DNA of 64,000 nucleotides from Enteractinococcus helveticum (GTDB lineage: Bacteria; Actinomycetota; Actinomycetes; Actinomycetales; Micrococcaceae), in the NCBI RefSeq assembly GCF_001657475.1, contig NZ_LXEY01000007.1, forward strand, positions 1 to 64,000, written 5' to 3'. Below the pieces are notes generated by a model. It searched no databases, was not told the DNA's origin, and saw only the letters and a list, made by a program, of their open reading frames with translations. Each line of letters begins with the position of its first letter. Within the stretch, counting starts at the first letter, position 1. The position numbers and the translations under genes were made by a program. Shown here in pieces: positions 1 through 9,458 of the stretch.

Positions 1-149
1 CTCGTAGACGTCACTCAGCGTTAGATTACCAACGGCCCGCCGAGGTCCACTATGGTGGACTCCAGCTTGCCACCGCAGCCTAAAGAAAACCCATCAACAA
101 GGTGTCCGAAAAACGCAGGGCAGACCATAGATATCTAAGGGATGGGTGC

Positions 150-440
150 ATGACAGAGATTTTAACAGCGGGCGGCGTTGTGACTCTAACTGTGGCTACA
201 GTGTGATTAGTCGTCAGCTATCGGAAGCAGCGCGATGCTGAAGATGACAAGTTCAACCGAGACTTTGTAGCCGCAGCATCCCCACTGGGTGACGGCTCCC
301 CAGCTGTACGATTAGCAGGCGTTTATGCCATGGCGGCTTTGGCTGACAATAATCCGCTACGGAGACAGAGGTGCATTGATGTACTCTGTGGTCATTTCAG
401 AATTTTTACACCCAGTGACGACACACGACGGCATCACTGA
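150..440 (+). pseudogene. Broken small membrane-anchored protein gene
   Basis: One frame from the ATG at 150 encodes a short hydrophobic helix, meets a TGA at 204-206, and then stays open to the TGA at 438-440. The part after the stop reads YRKQRDAEDDKF, RDFVAAASPLGDGSPAVRL, GVYAMAALAD and CIDVLCG. It matches the pattern of a common actinobacterial family in which an N-terminal membrane helix is followed by a basic stretch and a domain with RLGGVYAL..LAD and CIDVLCAYLR-like signatures, often annotated as hypothetical or next to pentapeptide repeats. The premature stop falls just after the helix and the C-terminus is also lost, so this is a decaying fragment. Positions 1-149 and 441-534 show no gene. 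Confidence 0.55.
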
Positions 441-534
441 AAGAAGCCTCAGCCAAGAAGTCGGAAGAATGGTAGAACTTGGCACCTTTGCTTACCTGCC
501 CGGGGAGCGAAAAGTTCACGCTAGTCTTTTAGGC

Positions 535-2334
535 TCAAAAGCTGCTGTCACTTCCTTCGAACTTGACTTCGCTAACATTCTCATCATCGCTGAACTCTAT
601 GGAGGCTATATTTTCCGTCCCAACCCAGTCCTCAAGGGTCTGCATTGCGGTCTCATCCAAATCTTGAACGATTAGAAGGGTGAGGTTACGTCGGGCTCTC
701 GAAACTGCAACGTAGAAGAGATTTCTCCATCTTTCGAATCTAACGCGATCTTCAGCGTTAAGTGAATGACGAGCGTTGTACCACGACAACATTTTTCCGA
801 AGTCATAGTTAGCCCATCCTCTTCCTACGACTACAGTTACGTCGTCGAATTCGGCGCCTTTGACTGAGTGTTTAGTAGAAAAGACTGAACCTTCGTCCAT
901 ATAATTTCGCAGCGCTATAATCTCCGAATATTGGATCTCACATAAATCCCTGTATTCAGTCAGTCTTCTTGAGGATGCGAGTTCTTCCTCATCTACGGCT
1001 TCTGAACTGTTATGTCTTTCTAGCTTCGACTGAAGATGTGTAATTGCTGAAGGAATTGCAAACAAGTCCTGGTTGAGTAATAAGCTTATAACTTCTGAGA
1101 CCGTGTCCGTGGTGCGAGCCAGAATAATAGCTTCAAAGAGATCTGACCAACGTTTCTTGTCTGACGGTGCTCGCAGAGAGGCTCGGGCTCCAGAGACTAG
1201 ATGAAAGAAGTCACCGAAGCGTTGCTCCTGGAATGCCTTGATGGCCGGCTCAAGTACATCTATCAGGTACGCAATTACGGGATCCTCTTTCCTGGCGAAG
1301 GTGTCATTGTCACGGTAAATCTTTGGAAGCGAAGGGTACCCCATCTCTTGCGCAATGACGGAATGAGTTAACATCAAGGTTTTGGCATTGTCGGTGCGTG
1401 AGCCTTCGTTAGAGCGTATCCAATCTAGACACGTTCTAACCGCCTGGTGTGAGATCTGCGATTTAAAGTGATGCGTGAGTCGTTGTCCAGGCCAATTGTT
1501 AGTGTGATAAATCTTTACAGTTCCCGTATCGGCCTCATCCGAGGGAGTTTGTATCAACTCAGGCCGCATGCGGTTTAGGAGGTCTACAATAGAGTGATCC
1601 GAACGAAAGTTCGAAGGCTTCTCGATTATCTTGAGAGACGGATGATCGATTGATCCGCATCGCTTGTCGTAGATCGTTTGCCATGCATCGCCGAACAGCC
1701 CGACTAACGGTTCGTTACCCGAGTCAGTTCGAGAAATAATAGATTGAATCAATCCCTCAGGTGTGTCTTGGTACTCATCGATTAGAATAATCGGAAACTT
1801 ATCTGTAATGAGTTTCCGAAACTTGCGATTTTCAAATAGTGCAGTCGCTACTATGGGAACATCATCATGGTGTATTGAGACCCGGTCTTCATGTATTCGA
1901 CGGAAACCTAAATCGTACTCTACAGGTAGAGTAACAGCCGATGGATTTTCTTGAAACGCACTCTTCCAATAGTCGATTGTAGATAGTTCATGAGAGAGCG
2001 CTTCTTGATAGGGCGAGACCATCTCCCACAAGAATTTATGCAAAGTTGCAACAAAGATAAGTGGATTGGCATCAGTGCGCGATATTATTTCTTCGCAAGC
2101 AACGTTTGTATAAGTGAGGCACGCGATTCGTTGGTGCTCGAGGGGCAAAAATGTGTCACGATCCCTCAACAACCAGTTGAGAGTCTGTATCAGAGTGTAA
2201 GTTTTGCCAGCGCCGGCAGCTGCTTCGAGCTTGAAGTTTTGCTTCTGTTGAATAGCGAGCTTCACATCGGTGAAAGCTACTTTCGCCGCTTCTTCTGCGG
2301 ATAGTAGACCTTCTGCGGTCCGTAGGTTAGGCAT
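535..2334 (-). CDS. UvrD/REP-type helicase, Gabija GajB-like
   Basis: Superfamily 1 helicase of about 599 residues. Visible motifs in order are Walker A AAGAGKT near residue 41, motif II IDEYQDT near 187, motif III GDAWQTIY near 215, motif V SVKGAEFDDV near 492 and motif VI FYVAVSRARRN near 545. A pair of an OLD-family nuclease gene followed by a UvrD helicase gene is the layout of Gabija (GajA-GajB) antiphage systems and of class 2 OLD operons. The start at 2334 is preferred over the adjacent ATG at 2337 because GGAG lies 7 nt upstream. Either start overlaps the end of the upstream gene, so translation is probably coupled. The role (unwinding or sensing DNA ends for the partner nuclease) is inferred from GajB. 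Confidence 0.85.
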   Translation of the reverse strand: MPNLRTAEGLLSAEEAAKVAFTDVKLAIQQKQNFKLEAAAGAGKTYTLIQTLNWLLRDRDTFLPLEHQRIACLTYTNVACEEIISRTDANPLIFVATLHKFLWEMVSPYQEALSHELSTIDYWKSAFQENPSAVTLPVEYDLGFRRIHEDRVSIHHDDVPIVATALFENRKFRKLITDKFPIILIDEYQDTPEGLIQSIISRTDSGNEPLVGLFGDAWQTIYDKRCGSIDHPSLKIIEKPSNFRSDHSIVDLLNRMRPELIQTPSDEADTGTVKIYHTNNWPGQRLTHHFKSQISHQAVRTCLDWIRSNEGSRTDNAKTLMLTHSVIAQEMGYPSLPKIYRDNDTFARKEDPVIAYLIDVLEPAIKAFQEQRFGDFFHLVSGARASLRAPSDKKRWSDLFEAIILARTTDTVSEVISLLLNQDLFAIPSAITHLQSKLERHNSSEAVDEEELASSRRLTEYRDLCEIQYSEIIALRNYMDEGSVFSTKHSVKGAEFDDVTVVVGRGWANYDFGKMLSWYNARHSLNAEDRVRFERWRNLFYVAVSRARRNLTLLIVQDLDETAMQTLEDWVGTENIASIEFSDDENVSEVKFEGSDSSF

Positions 2335-4612
2335 CATTTATCTCCGCCATTCGTACGGCAGGTTGCTGGGCAACTGAGGACAGGGAGGTACCTGCTAGCC
2401 AAAGCAGGCCTTCTAAAATATACTTTGGAGTACCCCAATCATCCCTTACCACTGCGAACTCTATGGCTGATGTAGTTTTATGGAGTTTCTTGGCTTTCTT
2501 AAGTGCTTCTTCTTCATTGTATGTAACGTTTTCGCTTTTTCCTTTATCGCTCTCTGGTCTGGTGAGGTTCAAGTCAAATAGTGAAGGGTTCGCAAAAATC
2601 AAGGCATCTTCAAGTGTTCTCCCACATGATTGAAGCCCGTCTTCTGGGATTTGGTAAGCAATGCGGCGATTTGCTTGAATCTTTCTTACAGATGCACTTG
2701 GCTCCAGTAGTCCTGCCGGAGTGATTTTCTTGTTATTAAACCAATTTTTGATCGCGGTGTTGCTGGTCGCTACGCCCTGATGCACGCAACTTTTCTTTCC
2801 GTCTGCATCGACGGCGTCTAAGTCGGTAATAACGAGTGTCTGGATACCTAAGAAATCTAGTAGCGGATAGAATTTATCGGCGTAAAAGCCACCAACCTCA
2901 AGAATGCTAACGTACTGCTTAGCTAGCTCCGGGACTTCTTTCCTTATCATGGCAGGTATTAGTAAACGTTCCGAGGTGCCTTCCACCAAGATAGCTTTAT
3001 CTGCGAAGAACAAGTCCGAAGCAGTAAGAGTTAAATACTGATGAAGAAAAGCGGAGTCAAGGCCTTCAGCTGTACTCAAATCCTTGATTTGAGTCTCTCT
3101 TTTCGAGAGGCCGTTCTTGGCTGGTACACGGAAGTAGCGGATTGTCGAAAAAGGAGCTCTGTTTGCAATATGCGACGAATGAGTGGTGACAATGAATTGT
3201 GGGGACCAGTACAGCTCGGTGTTTGTTCCTTGCTTTAGAACATCGTCAGTGCCTCGGTCTCTTGAATGGATTCTCGAAAAGATCGAGTTAATCTGACCCA
3301 GCTGCTCAATAAATACTTCCTGCATCTGCGGATGAAGATGGGCTTCAGGTTCTTCGATGAAAATTAGGTGAAGCCCAGGTTTGTCTCCCCGGTTGACGTA
3401 CATTCTGTAATACGCAAGAAGCTTGAAAAGAATGAGTATTAAATTTCTCGATCCCAAACCACTGTAAGACTCTGGCAGAGTCACACCAGAGTCGCCCGGA
3501 TAGCTAAGGGTAGTGTAGCTTCTGAGTAAATTGGATATATCAAGGCTGGTTTTCGCTTCAATGGCGGAACTCGCTAGGCCGGGATATCCGAAGTCTTCAA
3601 GAGCGGGGCTCAGAGCGCGCATCATGTCGCTCATTTCCCCACCTAACTCTTGCTCTACCCCCTCCACAGCTTTTTGTAACCGTTCTGCCACCATTTTTTG
3701 GCTTGAGTCATCATCTGAATGTGACGCAGCTTCAAATAGGGACTGAAAAACTTGAGCTAGTGGATCTTTCGGCCGTTCTTTTTCGTCGTCTAAGCCCCGC
3801 TGTGCTTGTAAAAAGTCGACTGTTATAAGTTGGCGGAGCCGCTCGATAGGTATATCAGTTTTACGATTCTTTGGGTTCGTGGGATCAATTGCGGTGATCG
3901 TACGTTCAAATAACCTTGGTATCCGAGGCTGCAACGCGTCCAAGAAGTGCTTCAATTCTTCCTCTTCGGTAGTCGCATCAAGAGGAGTGATCCCGCCGAA
4001 AAGTTCTGAGAGCTTACCGTTTTGCAGACTGTAGCTCATCTCGACAATTGCCGTGTTGCACTCTGGGACTAGGTCGATGATCAGCTCAGATAGTGGTCCG
4101 AAGGATGGCATCTCGGGACTATAAGAGATATGGAACCGAACTAGTATCTCGGGGAGTCTTTCCCGAGCTTGAACTTCCCGTTCGGAGTGGAGAGTAGAGC
4201 TTTCTGCGGTGGTGTAAGCCTGCCATGCGTTGTAGAACTCTTCGTGACATAAAGATGAGAAGTCTTGGAGGCTGAACTTGGGGGATTGCGCACTTGTGAA
4301 ACGGATGAGCGCTTCGGCTAGCGACGTCTTTCCGCTGTTGTTGTGACCGATAAGAACTGTCACAGGATCACGTGCGTCCGTTGTTCTTTCGTTGGAAGGG
4401 TGACTCTTCTCCGGGTGGTTTTCTACGGCCCACCCATCAGACGAAAGATTAATATCAATATTTGCTAACAGTCTGAAGTTGCTTATATGGACTTTTGAGA
4501 TTGCTAACGTGTGGCTATCAGGGGTTGTGTATGGCTTGGCCAATTCTGTCACTTCTTCAAGTCTGTTGAAAGAGGCTGCGGGTGAGTGTGTATATGCGAG
4601 TCTAAATGACAA
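2327..4612 (-). CDS. OLD-family AAA ATPase with TOPRIM nuclease, GajA-like
   Basis: A 761-residue protein. The SMC/RecF-like ATPase part has Walker A GHNNSGKT near residues 89-96 and Walker B/signature LIFIEEPEAHLHP near 415. The C-terminal TOPRIM part has AILVEGTSE near 541 and the acidic pair ITDLDAVD near 592. ATPase plus TOPRIM defines OLD nucleases, and with the overlapping UvrD gene downstream this fits a Gabija-like or class 2 OLD system that cuts foreign DNA. It is longer than the usual GajA (about 500-600 residues). The start is uncertain: 4612 is a TTG without a clear Shine-Dalgarno site, and a GTG at 4552 is an alternative. The conserved fold begins near residue 38 (AISKVHISNFR). 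Confidence 0.85.
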   Translation of the reverse strand: MSFRLAYTHSPAASFNRLEEVTELAKPYTTPDSHTLAISKVHISNFRLLANIDINLSSDGWAVENHPEKSHPSNERTTDARDPVTVLIGHNNSGKTSLAEALIRFTSAQSPKFSLQDFSSLCHEEFYNAWQAYTTAESSTLHSEREVQARERLPEILVRFHISYSPEMPSFGPLSELIIDLVPECNTAIVEMSYSLQNGKLSELFGGITPLDATTEEEELKHFLDALQPRIPRLFERTITAIDPTNPKNRKTDIPIERLRQLITVDFLQAQRGLDDEKERPKDPLAQVFQSLFEAASHSDDDSSQKMVAERLQKAVEGVEQELGGEMSDMMRALSPALEDFGYPGLASSAIEAKTSLDISNLLRSYTTLSYPGDSGVTLPESYSGLGSRNLILILFKLLAYYRMYVNRGDKPGLHLIFIEEPEAHLHPQMQEVFIEQLGQINSIFSRIHSRDRGTDDVLKQGTNTELYWSPQFIVTTHSSHIANRAPFSTIRYFRVPAKNGLSKRETQIKDLSTAEGLDSAFLHQYLTLTASDLFFADKAILVEGTSERLLIPAMIRKEVPELAKQYVSILEVGGFYADKFYPLLDFLGIQTLVITDLDAVDADGKKSCVHQGVATSNTAIKNWFNNKKITPAGLLEPSASVRKIQANRRIAYQIPEDGLQSCGRTLEDALIFANPSLFDLNLTRPESDKGKSENVTYNEEEALKKAKKLHKTTSAIEFAVVRDDWGTPKYILEGLLWLAGTSLSSVAQQPAVRMAEINDA

Positions 4613-4877
4613 GGGTGATTAAACGTGGCCGCAGATTAATGATGACCCGCGTGCGGCCCCTTGCGCAGTTTAAAGCGAACGCAGCATTTCACTTATTCTT
4701 CTATGAGTTCAGGCGTGAGTTCGAGTGCCATATACCATGGTCGGGCCTCGCAAAATGCTTGCTAGTTCCTTTAGGATAATTACCGTCTAGAGGTTTAATC
4801 CGTCTGAACTCACAGCATCTTGAGGCTCGCTTGTCCTACCCACGATGCGTCCAGCCTTCACGACTTGGAAAGAGGAA

Positions 4878-5100
4878 AGTGCCGTGGCGTTGGCGCTACT
4901 CCCAATGGTACCGGGTCACCGGAACGGGGGGGGCTTCACAGATCTCGAAGCCCAGGACCTCGTGGAGCCCGCCATGGTCTGGCCGCTGCGACGTGTGACG
5001 AAGTACGTCGTCGTCACCGTTTTGCTGCAGCTGGTCTGAGGGCAAGCTGACTCTCGACGACATCACGCCTTCGGAAAAAGAAGTGGCACCGATATTGTAA
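4878..5100 (+). pseudogene. Serine-hydrolase (beta-lactamase family) remnant
   Basis: Translation in shifting frames gives TPNGTGSPERGG, then FTDLEAQD and MVWPLRRVTKYVVVTVLLQL, then EGKLTLDD. This follows residues of about 74-125 of the intact serine hydrolase at 49427-50599 (TPDGTW, VTDLETQD, MVWPLRSVTKSVVVTVLLQL, EGKLSFDD). At least two frameshifts are needed, one in a run of eight G and one near 5035 where a few bases are missing. The catalytic serine of the SxxK motif has become arginine (RRVTK). Only a fragment of about 75 codons is left. Positions 4613-4877 show no gene. Confidence 0.7.
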
Positions 5101-5362
5101 TAGCTTCTCGTTGAAGGGTACCTCGGGCGCTCATTGTTCACTGTGTTTGTATCACAGCGTTTTGGTTGAGGGGTCGATGTTCAAAATACACTGGCGTCGG
5201 CGCGTAACTGCCGAGCAAGCACGGTAAGAATCTGCCCTTCAAACGTTGCTACGCGCCGAGAAACGAAACGAGCATTGATGACCTATTACCTGCAGCGACC
5301 AGGCAACACACACTGGCATAACAAAGGTTGCGCTGAAGCATGTCACTCGGGCGCTTATCGTC

Positions 5363-5686
5363 TTGATTGCCGTGTGGTTTCTGTTTATCGCCGGGGGAGT
5401 GGTCTTCCTACCGCAAGGCGAAGCCGAGGGCCAAAGCGATGCCGTGGTGAGCTTGGCACCGCAGGAGCATCGTCTCTATACCGTGACACAACTTATTGAG
5501 AACGGCCACAGCGATACGCTGATCATCTCCTGGTTCGTCGACGATGTGGCAATACGCGACACCGAGGAATCGGTGCGGCAGATTTCGGTGACGAATTACT
5601 GCGAGGAACACGCAGATAACGGTGTCACCTGTTTTACCAGTCGCGTCGCGATGGCGAGGCACGAGTCTCTTCATGATTCTGTCTAG
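5363..5686 (+). CDS. Hypothetical protein with one N-terminal membrane helix, possibly a remnant
   Basis: An open frame of 107 codons from a TTG at 5363. It begins with a strong hydrophobic segment (LIAVWFLFIAGGVVFL) followed by a soluble part containing VVSLAPQEHRLYTV and TLIISWFVDDVAIRDTEESV. No family is recognised. The frame is open upstream to 5282 without ATG or GTG, and there is no good ribosome binding site, so the start is doubtful. It sits between a serine-hydrolase remnant and a broken ion-channel gene, so it may be decaying too. The channel remnant lies on the opposite strand and ends 34 bp beyond it. Confidence 0.3.
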   Translation: MIAVWFLFIAGGVVFLPQGEAEGQSDAVVSLAPQEHRLYTVTQLIENGHSDTLIISWFVDDVAIRDTEESVRQISVTNYCEEHADNGVTCFTSRVAMARHESLHDSV

Positions 5687-5720
5687 CGCTAGTGCCGAAC
5701 ATTTCTCTATAGAATACGAT

Positions 5721-6441
5721 TCATTCGTGGGACCGGGAACTGCTTGATCCAGACAGGGAATTGGTGTGGCCAGGTTCAGCTGAGGAGTCTTCTTCCGCCT
5801 CTGGCTCGCGACGCAGAAAGTAAGCACCGAGCGTGCCGGCGAGCGTAGCGAATACCACCACATAGAATATGGCGAGTATGACGTGGAGGCAGCGGGCGAA
5901 GACCGTGTCTGCGCTGAAGCCGGATCCGGTTACCGTGGCCAGTGCGGTCTCGTAGAGGGCATCAAAATAACTTGGGGAATCAGTAAATAAATAGAGGAGC
6001 TGACTGGCAGCCAGAATAATGATCGCGGTAACAGCGACCAGTCAGGCAACCCGGTTCGAGAGCAACTTCTCTGCGCATCGTGATCCGCGAACTCCCGGTG
6101 AGAGCACTGAGCCAAATCTTGCGACGCTTAAGAGCCGCAGGGACTGTAACGCACGGAAGAAACGTAAAAACGGCATCAGCAGAGAAATAACCTGCCACCA
6201 GTTTTTGCGCCAAAAGTGCGCCTGGAACCGAGCAACATACGCGCGCTATAGGAACTCGGCGACGCACACCCCAAAAGATCCAGCTGACGACCGAGAGCAC
6301 AACTTGGTGGTCAGTCGGGACTGTGATGAGTAGCTGTGCGAGGACGACAAGGAGGAAGATGATGCCTAAGATGCCATCGGACGGTCGAGTCGTTGTGCGA
6401 GGGATTCTGTGAGCGATGATCCGCAGCTCGTCGTCAGTCAT
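5721..6441 (-). pseudogene. Broken six-helix ion-channel protein gene
   Basis: The minus strand from the ATG at 6441 encodes a soluble start, two hydrophobic helices (GILGIIFLLVVLAQLLI, VVLSVVSWIFWGV), and after a frameshift near 6280 continues with VAEFL, FLRFFRALQSLRLL, LVAVTAIIILAASQLLYLF, LYETALATVTGSGFSADT and LAIFYVVVFATLAGTLGAYF. This is the plan of a voltage-gated-type channel: S1-S4, then two helices around a pore loop. The loop reads TVTGSGF rather than the potassium filter TVGYGD, as in a known actinobacterial group of channel-like proteins. Two further in-frame stops (TAG near 6270, TGA near 6045) confirm that the gene is dead. The run 6442-6598 holds no gene. Confidence 0.65.
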
Positions 6442-6598
6442 CAGTTGGTCCCTCCGTCAAGTAGCAGCCATTGTTATCTCTTATCCGACCTGAAGCTTCC
6501 GAATGATCCGCACCAGAAAGTGAGACGGTCGTTGCTGCTCCTTAAAATCAAAGCGCAACAACGACCGTTATGGTTCGTCAAAGTGTCTAGGTGACTAT

Positions 6599-7951
6599 TC
6601 AAGCAATTGGTGTCTTCGACCTCGGCGTCGATGTTATTCCACGTCCCTGAACTCCGGTGTTCAATAAGTCTTCAAGGTGCGTACCCGCTGCTATGACCTT
6701 CGCGTCTTGCCCTGGTTTTCCAATGATTTGAAGGGACCGAGGGAGGGGACTGTCCGAGATCCAATATGGGATAGTCATGGCGGGCCATCCTAGAAGGTTC
6801 CAGATCACGCATTGAGACATCAATGCTTCGGCGCTGGAGGCTTTCTCGTGAAGAAGGGGCGCTTCGATGGGCACAGTTGAACTCAGTAAGATATCAGTGT
6901 TTGCAAAAGCCTGCTCATACACTAGCGCTGCTTTTGCGATTTGATCTTGCGCCTCTGCCACCTGTGTCTCCGAAATGGTTTCACCAGCTTTGACTCGCAT
7001 GAGTATGTCCGGCTGATATTTCTCTGGCATTTGGGTCACGTATGGTTCGTGAATGAGGAACGCTTCACGCGCTCTGACAACGTTGTACAGTTCCATAAAA
7101 TTGAAATCAGTCCCACTGCCAACGGGGTGCGAGACTCGACTTGCACATAGCGAATTCACGACCTCTAATGCGTGTGGATCCTTGAGACCAGGGCCGCCAT
7201 AGATGAGGTTGTCTTCTAGTACGGCATACCTCAGATTAGGCGCTGAAAGCGCCTCGCTCATGTTCTTTTCCCGAAGTAGCGTCGCCATTGCCACTGCGAT
7301 GTCTTGCACTGTGGAGGCCAAGAAACCTACAGTGTCGAAGGACGGGGCCAGGGGAAATATGCCGGTGGTATCCAAGAGCTGAAAAGTGGGCTTAAAGCCA
7401 ACGACTCCGCATAGTGCCGCGGGCACTCGAATAGAACCGGCAGTGTCTGTGCCTACGGCTAAGGGGACAATGTCTCTGGCAACTGCGGCTGCTGATCCAG
7501 AACTGGAACCACCAGCAATTCGCGTTGGATCATAAGGGTTGGTAACGACCCCGAATGCTCCTGAATCTCCTCGAATACCGTATGAGAACTCTTGGGTATT
7601 CGTTTTGCCGATGATGTTGGCCCCTGCATCATCGAGCTGCTGTACCAATGTGGCGTTTTGCGTGGGCTGGTAATCTGCAAAGACATTTGAGCCCATGGTC
7701 GTTTTGAGGTCGGCTGTATTTATCACATCTTTCACCGCGATAGGGATGCCCTCCAATGGGCTACGAATCTCGCGAGCCTGGATCCGTCTGTCTGATGCTT
7801 CAGCACGGCTGGTATCTTGAGCGATGGTAATAAAAGTGTCATCTGCAGCCGTTGCTCTGCGAATGGCAGTTTCAGACAGCTCTTTTGCTGTCACTGATCC
7901 GTTATCGAGCGCTGAACGTAGAGAGTATATCTCTGAGATTTGAGTATTCAT
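6599..7951 (-). CDS. Amidase signature family hydrolase
   Basis: A cytoplasmic hydrolase of 450 residues, the usual length for the amidase signature family (GatA, AtzF, allophanate hydrolase). The Ser-cisSer-Lys triad is visible: Lys74 in IPIAVKD, the cis-Ser in AGGSSSGSAAAVA near residues 147-153, and the nucleophile Ser173 in TDTAGSIRVPAAL. The start codon overlaps the stop of the MHS transporter gene (ATGA at 7948-7951), so the two are one translation-coupled operon. With a LacI-type regulator divergent upstream, the likely job is to hydrolyse an imported amide or amide-like compound. The substrate cannot be read from the sequence. A GatA role is unlikely because no gatB or gatC is adjacent. 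Confidence 0.85.
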   Translation of the reverse strand: MNTQISEIYSLRSALDNGSVTAKELSETAIRRATAADDTFITIAQDTSRAEASDRRIQAREIRSPLEGIPIAVKDVINTADLKTTMGSNVFADYQPTQNATLVQQLDDAGANIIGKTNTQEFSYGIRGDSGAFGVVTNPYDPTRIAGGSSSGSAAAVARDIVPLAVGTDTAGSIRVPAALCGVVGFKPTFQLLDTTGIFPLAPSFDTVGFLASTVQDIAVAMATLLREKNMSEALSAPNLRYAVLEDNLIYGGPGLKDPHALEVVNSLCASRVSHPVGSGTDFNFMELYNVVRAREAFLIHEPYVTQMPEKYQPDILMRVKAGETISETQVAEAQDQIAKAALVYEQAFANTDILLSSTVPIEAPLLHEKASSAEALMSQCVIWNLLGWPAMTIPYWISDSPLPRSLQIIGKPGQDAKVIAAGTHLEDLLNTGVQGRGITSTPRSKTPIA

Positions 7952-9300
7952 CGTGCCTCTTGTAGAACAATGGAATCATTCACAGTCACTACGGTTTGCT
8001 GGGATGGTTGGTGTGTAGGTCGATCCTTCGGTGCAAATAGGACCGCTAAAAACGCAATGACATTGGCAATGACCAAGTACCACGCTACGGCAGCATACGT
8101 GCCGAATTCAGCGAACAACATGGTGGAGAGGATTGGTGCTGGCGCGGAGGCCAGAATGCCTCCCAATTGGTACGACATAGAAGTACCAGTGAAGCGTACT
8201 TCTGGTTGATATAGCGTAGCGATGAAGCCAGAAACGGTGGCGTATACAAATGAGTGTGCGATCGGTAGGGCCAGGATGAGCGCTGTGAAGAGGCCCCAGG
8301 TCGTGCCGGTATTGAATAGCCAGAAGATCGGGAACGCTGCCACCACAGTGACTACCGAGCCAAAGATCATCATCGTGCGCCGACCAAATTTATCTGCAAG
8401 GATTGCCACCAACGGGATCGCGAAGATGTCGATAATCGCGCCGACACTTATGGCTAGCAGTACCGTACCTCGATCAAATTGCACCGCGTCGGTCCCGTAG
8501 GACAGCAGGTACACGGTTGCGACGTAGAACAGCGTATTTGAGCCGGCCAGAGCGAAGGTCCCGATCAATAACGGGCGTTTGGCGGTCCGTAGCATTTCGA
8601 ACAGTGGGACTTTGATTTCCATACGCTGCGCCTTCATGTCTTCGAATTCGGGAGATTCTGTGATTTTGAGACGGATCACTAATCCGACGGCGATCAGGAC
8701 TGCAGAGAATAGGAACGGAAGGCGCCAGCCCCATGCGTTGAGCTGGTCATCTGGTAGGAGCTGCACGAGATAGAAAGCGAAACTCGATAGGACCACTCCT
8801 GCGGGAACCCCAGCCTGAGGCCAACTCGCATAGAATGATTTCTTATTTTCTGGCGCGTGTTCAAGCGCCATCAGGACTGCTCCGCCCCATTCGCCACCCA
8901 CTGCAATACCCTGCACGACGCGCAGGAAGACCAGCAGCACTGGCGCCCATGCACCTATCGTCGCGTAATTTGGTAGTAGACCGATAGCAAAGGTGGCAAT
9001 GCCCATTGCCAAAAGCGACCAGACCAGCATGGTCTTTCGGCTCACCTTGTCTCCAAAATGCCCGAAGACGATCCCGCCGAGGGGACGTGCGACGAAAGCG
9101 ACCGCAAACGTCGAGAGCGAAGCCAACGTCGCGGCGAGCGGATCTAGGTCTGGGAAAAATTGATGGTTGAAGATGAGCACGGCAGCAGTACCGAATAGGA
9201 AGTAGTCATACCATTCCACAGCAGTACCTACGAAGCTGGCAAAAGCCACCTTTGCGGGTGACTGGCTCGTCGTATTCGAAGGTGTCGAGGTAGTCGTCAT
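7948..9300 (-). CDS. MFS transporter, metabolite:proton symporter (MHS) family
   Basis: A 450-residue membrane protein with about 12 helices. It has the MHS hallmarks GTAVEWYDYFLFG in the first helix, ARPLGGIVFGHFGDKVSRK in the loop between helices 2 and 3, and VLLVFLRVVQGIAVGGEWGGAVLM in the next helices. Relatives such as ProP, ShiA and KgtP import small organic acids or zwitterions with protons. The ATG at 9300 has a good GAGGA 6 nt upstream. It is the first gene of a two-gene operon with the amidase, and the LacI-type gene is divergent, so the imported compound is probably the amidase substrate. Confidence 0.88.
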   Translation of the reverse strand: MTTTSTPSNTTSQSPAKVAFASFVGTAVEWYDYFLFGTAAVLIFNHQFFPDLDPLAATLASLSTFAVAFVARPLGGIVFGHFGDKVSRKTMLVWSLLAMGIATFAIGLLPNYATIGAWAPVLLVFLRVVQGIAVGGEWGGAVLMALEHAPENKKSFYASWPQAGVPAGVVLSSFAFYLVQLLPDDQLNAWGWRLPFLFSAVLIAVGLVIRLKITESPEFEDMKAQRMEIKVPLFEMLRTAKRPLLIGTFALAGSNTLFYVATVYLLSYGTDAVQFDRGTVLLAISVGAIIDIFAIPLVAILADKFGRRTMMIFGSVVTVVAAFPIFWLFNTGTTWGLFTALILALPIAHSFVYATVSGFIATLYQPEVRFTGTSMSYQLGGILASAPAPILSTMLFAEFGTYAAVAWYLVIANVIAFLAVLFAPKDRPTHQPSQQTVVTVNDSIVLQEAR

Positions 9301-9378
9301 GTAATCCTCACAAGTGGATTAGAAGTAGAAAATATCAATAAAAGCAGCTGCCGTCTCAAGAACTGAGTCTCTCAACGC

Positions 9379-9408
9379 TGAGGTGTTGCAATCGATTGCA
9401 ACACCTCA
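9379..9408. promoter_or_regulatory. 30-bp perfect palindrome, probable LacI-family operator
   Basis: The arms are TGAGGTGTTGCAATC and GATTGCAACACCTCA, a perfect inverted repeat centred on CGAT or GCAATCGATTGC, the symmetric form typical of LacI/PurR-family operators with a central CG. It lies in the 158-bp region between the divergent MHS/amidase operon and the LacI-type gene. A TATGCT -10-like hexamer follows at about 9416 for the rightward gene, so binding here could repress both directions. The regulator is inferred to bind it because it is adjacent. Confidence 0.75.
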
Positions 9409-9458
9409 TGACCTGTATGCTAGAGACTTGAATCACACTTCGTCAAGAGGGAATTTAA

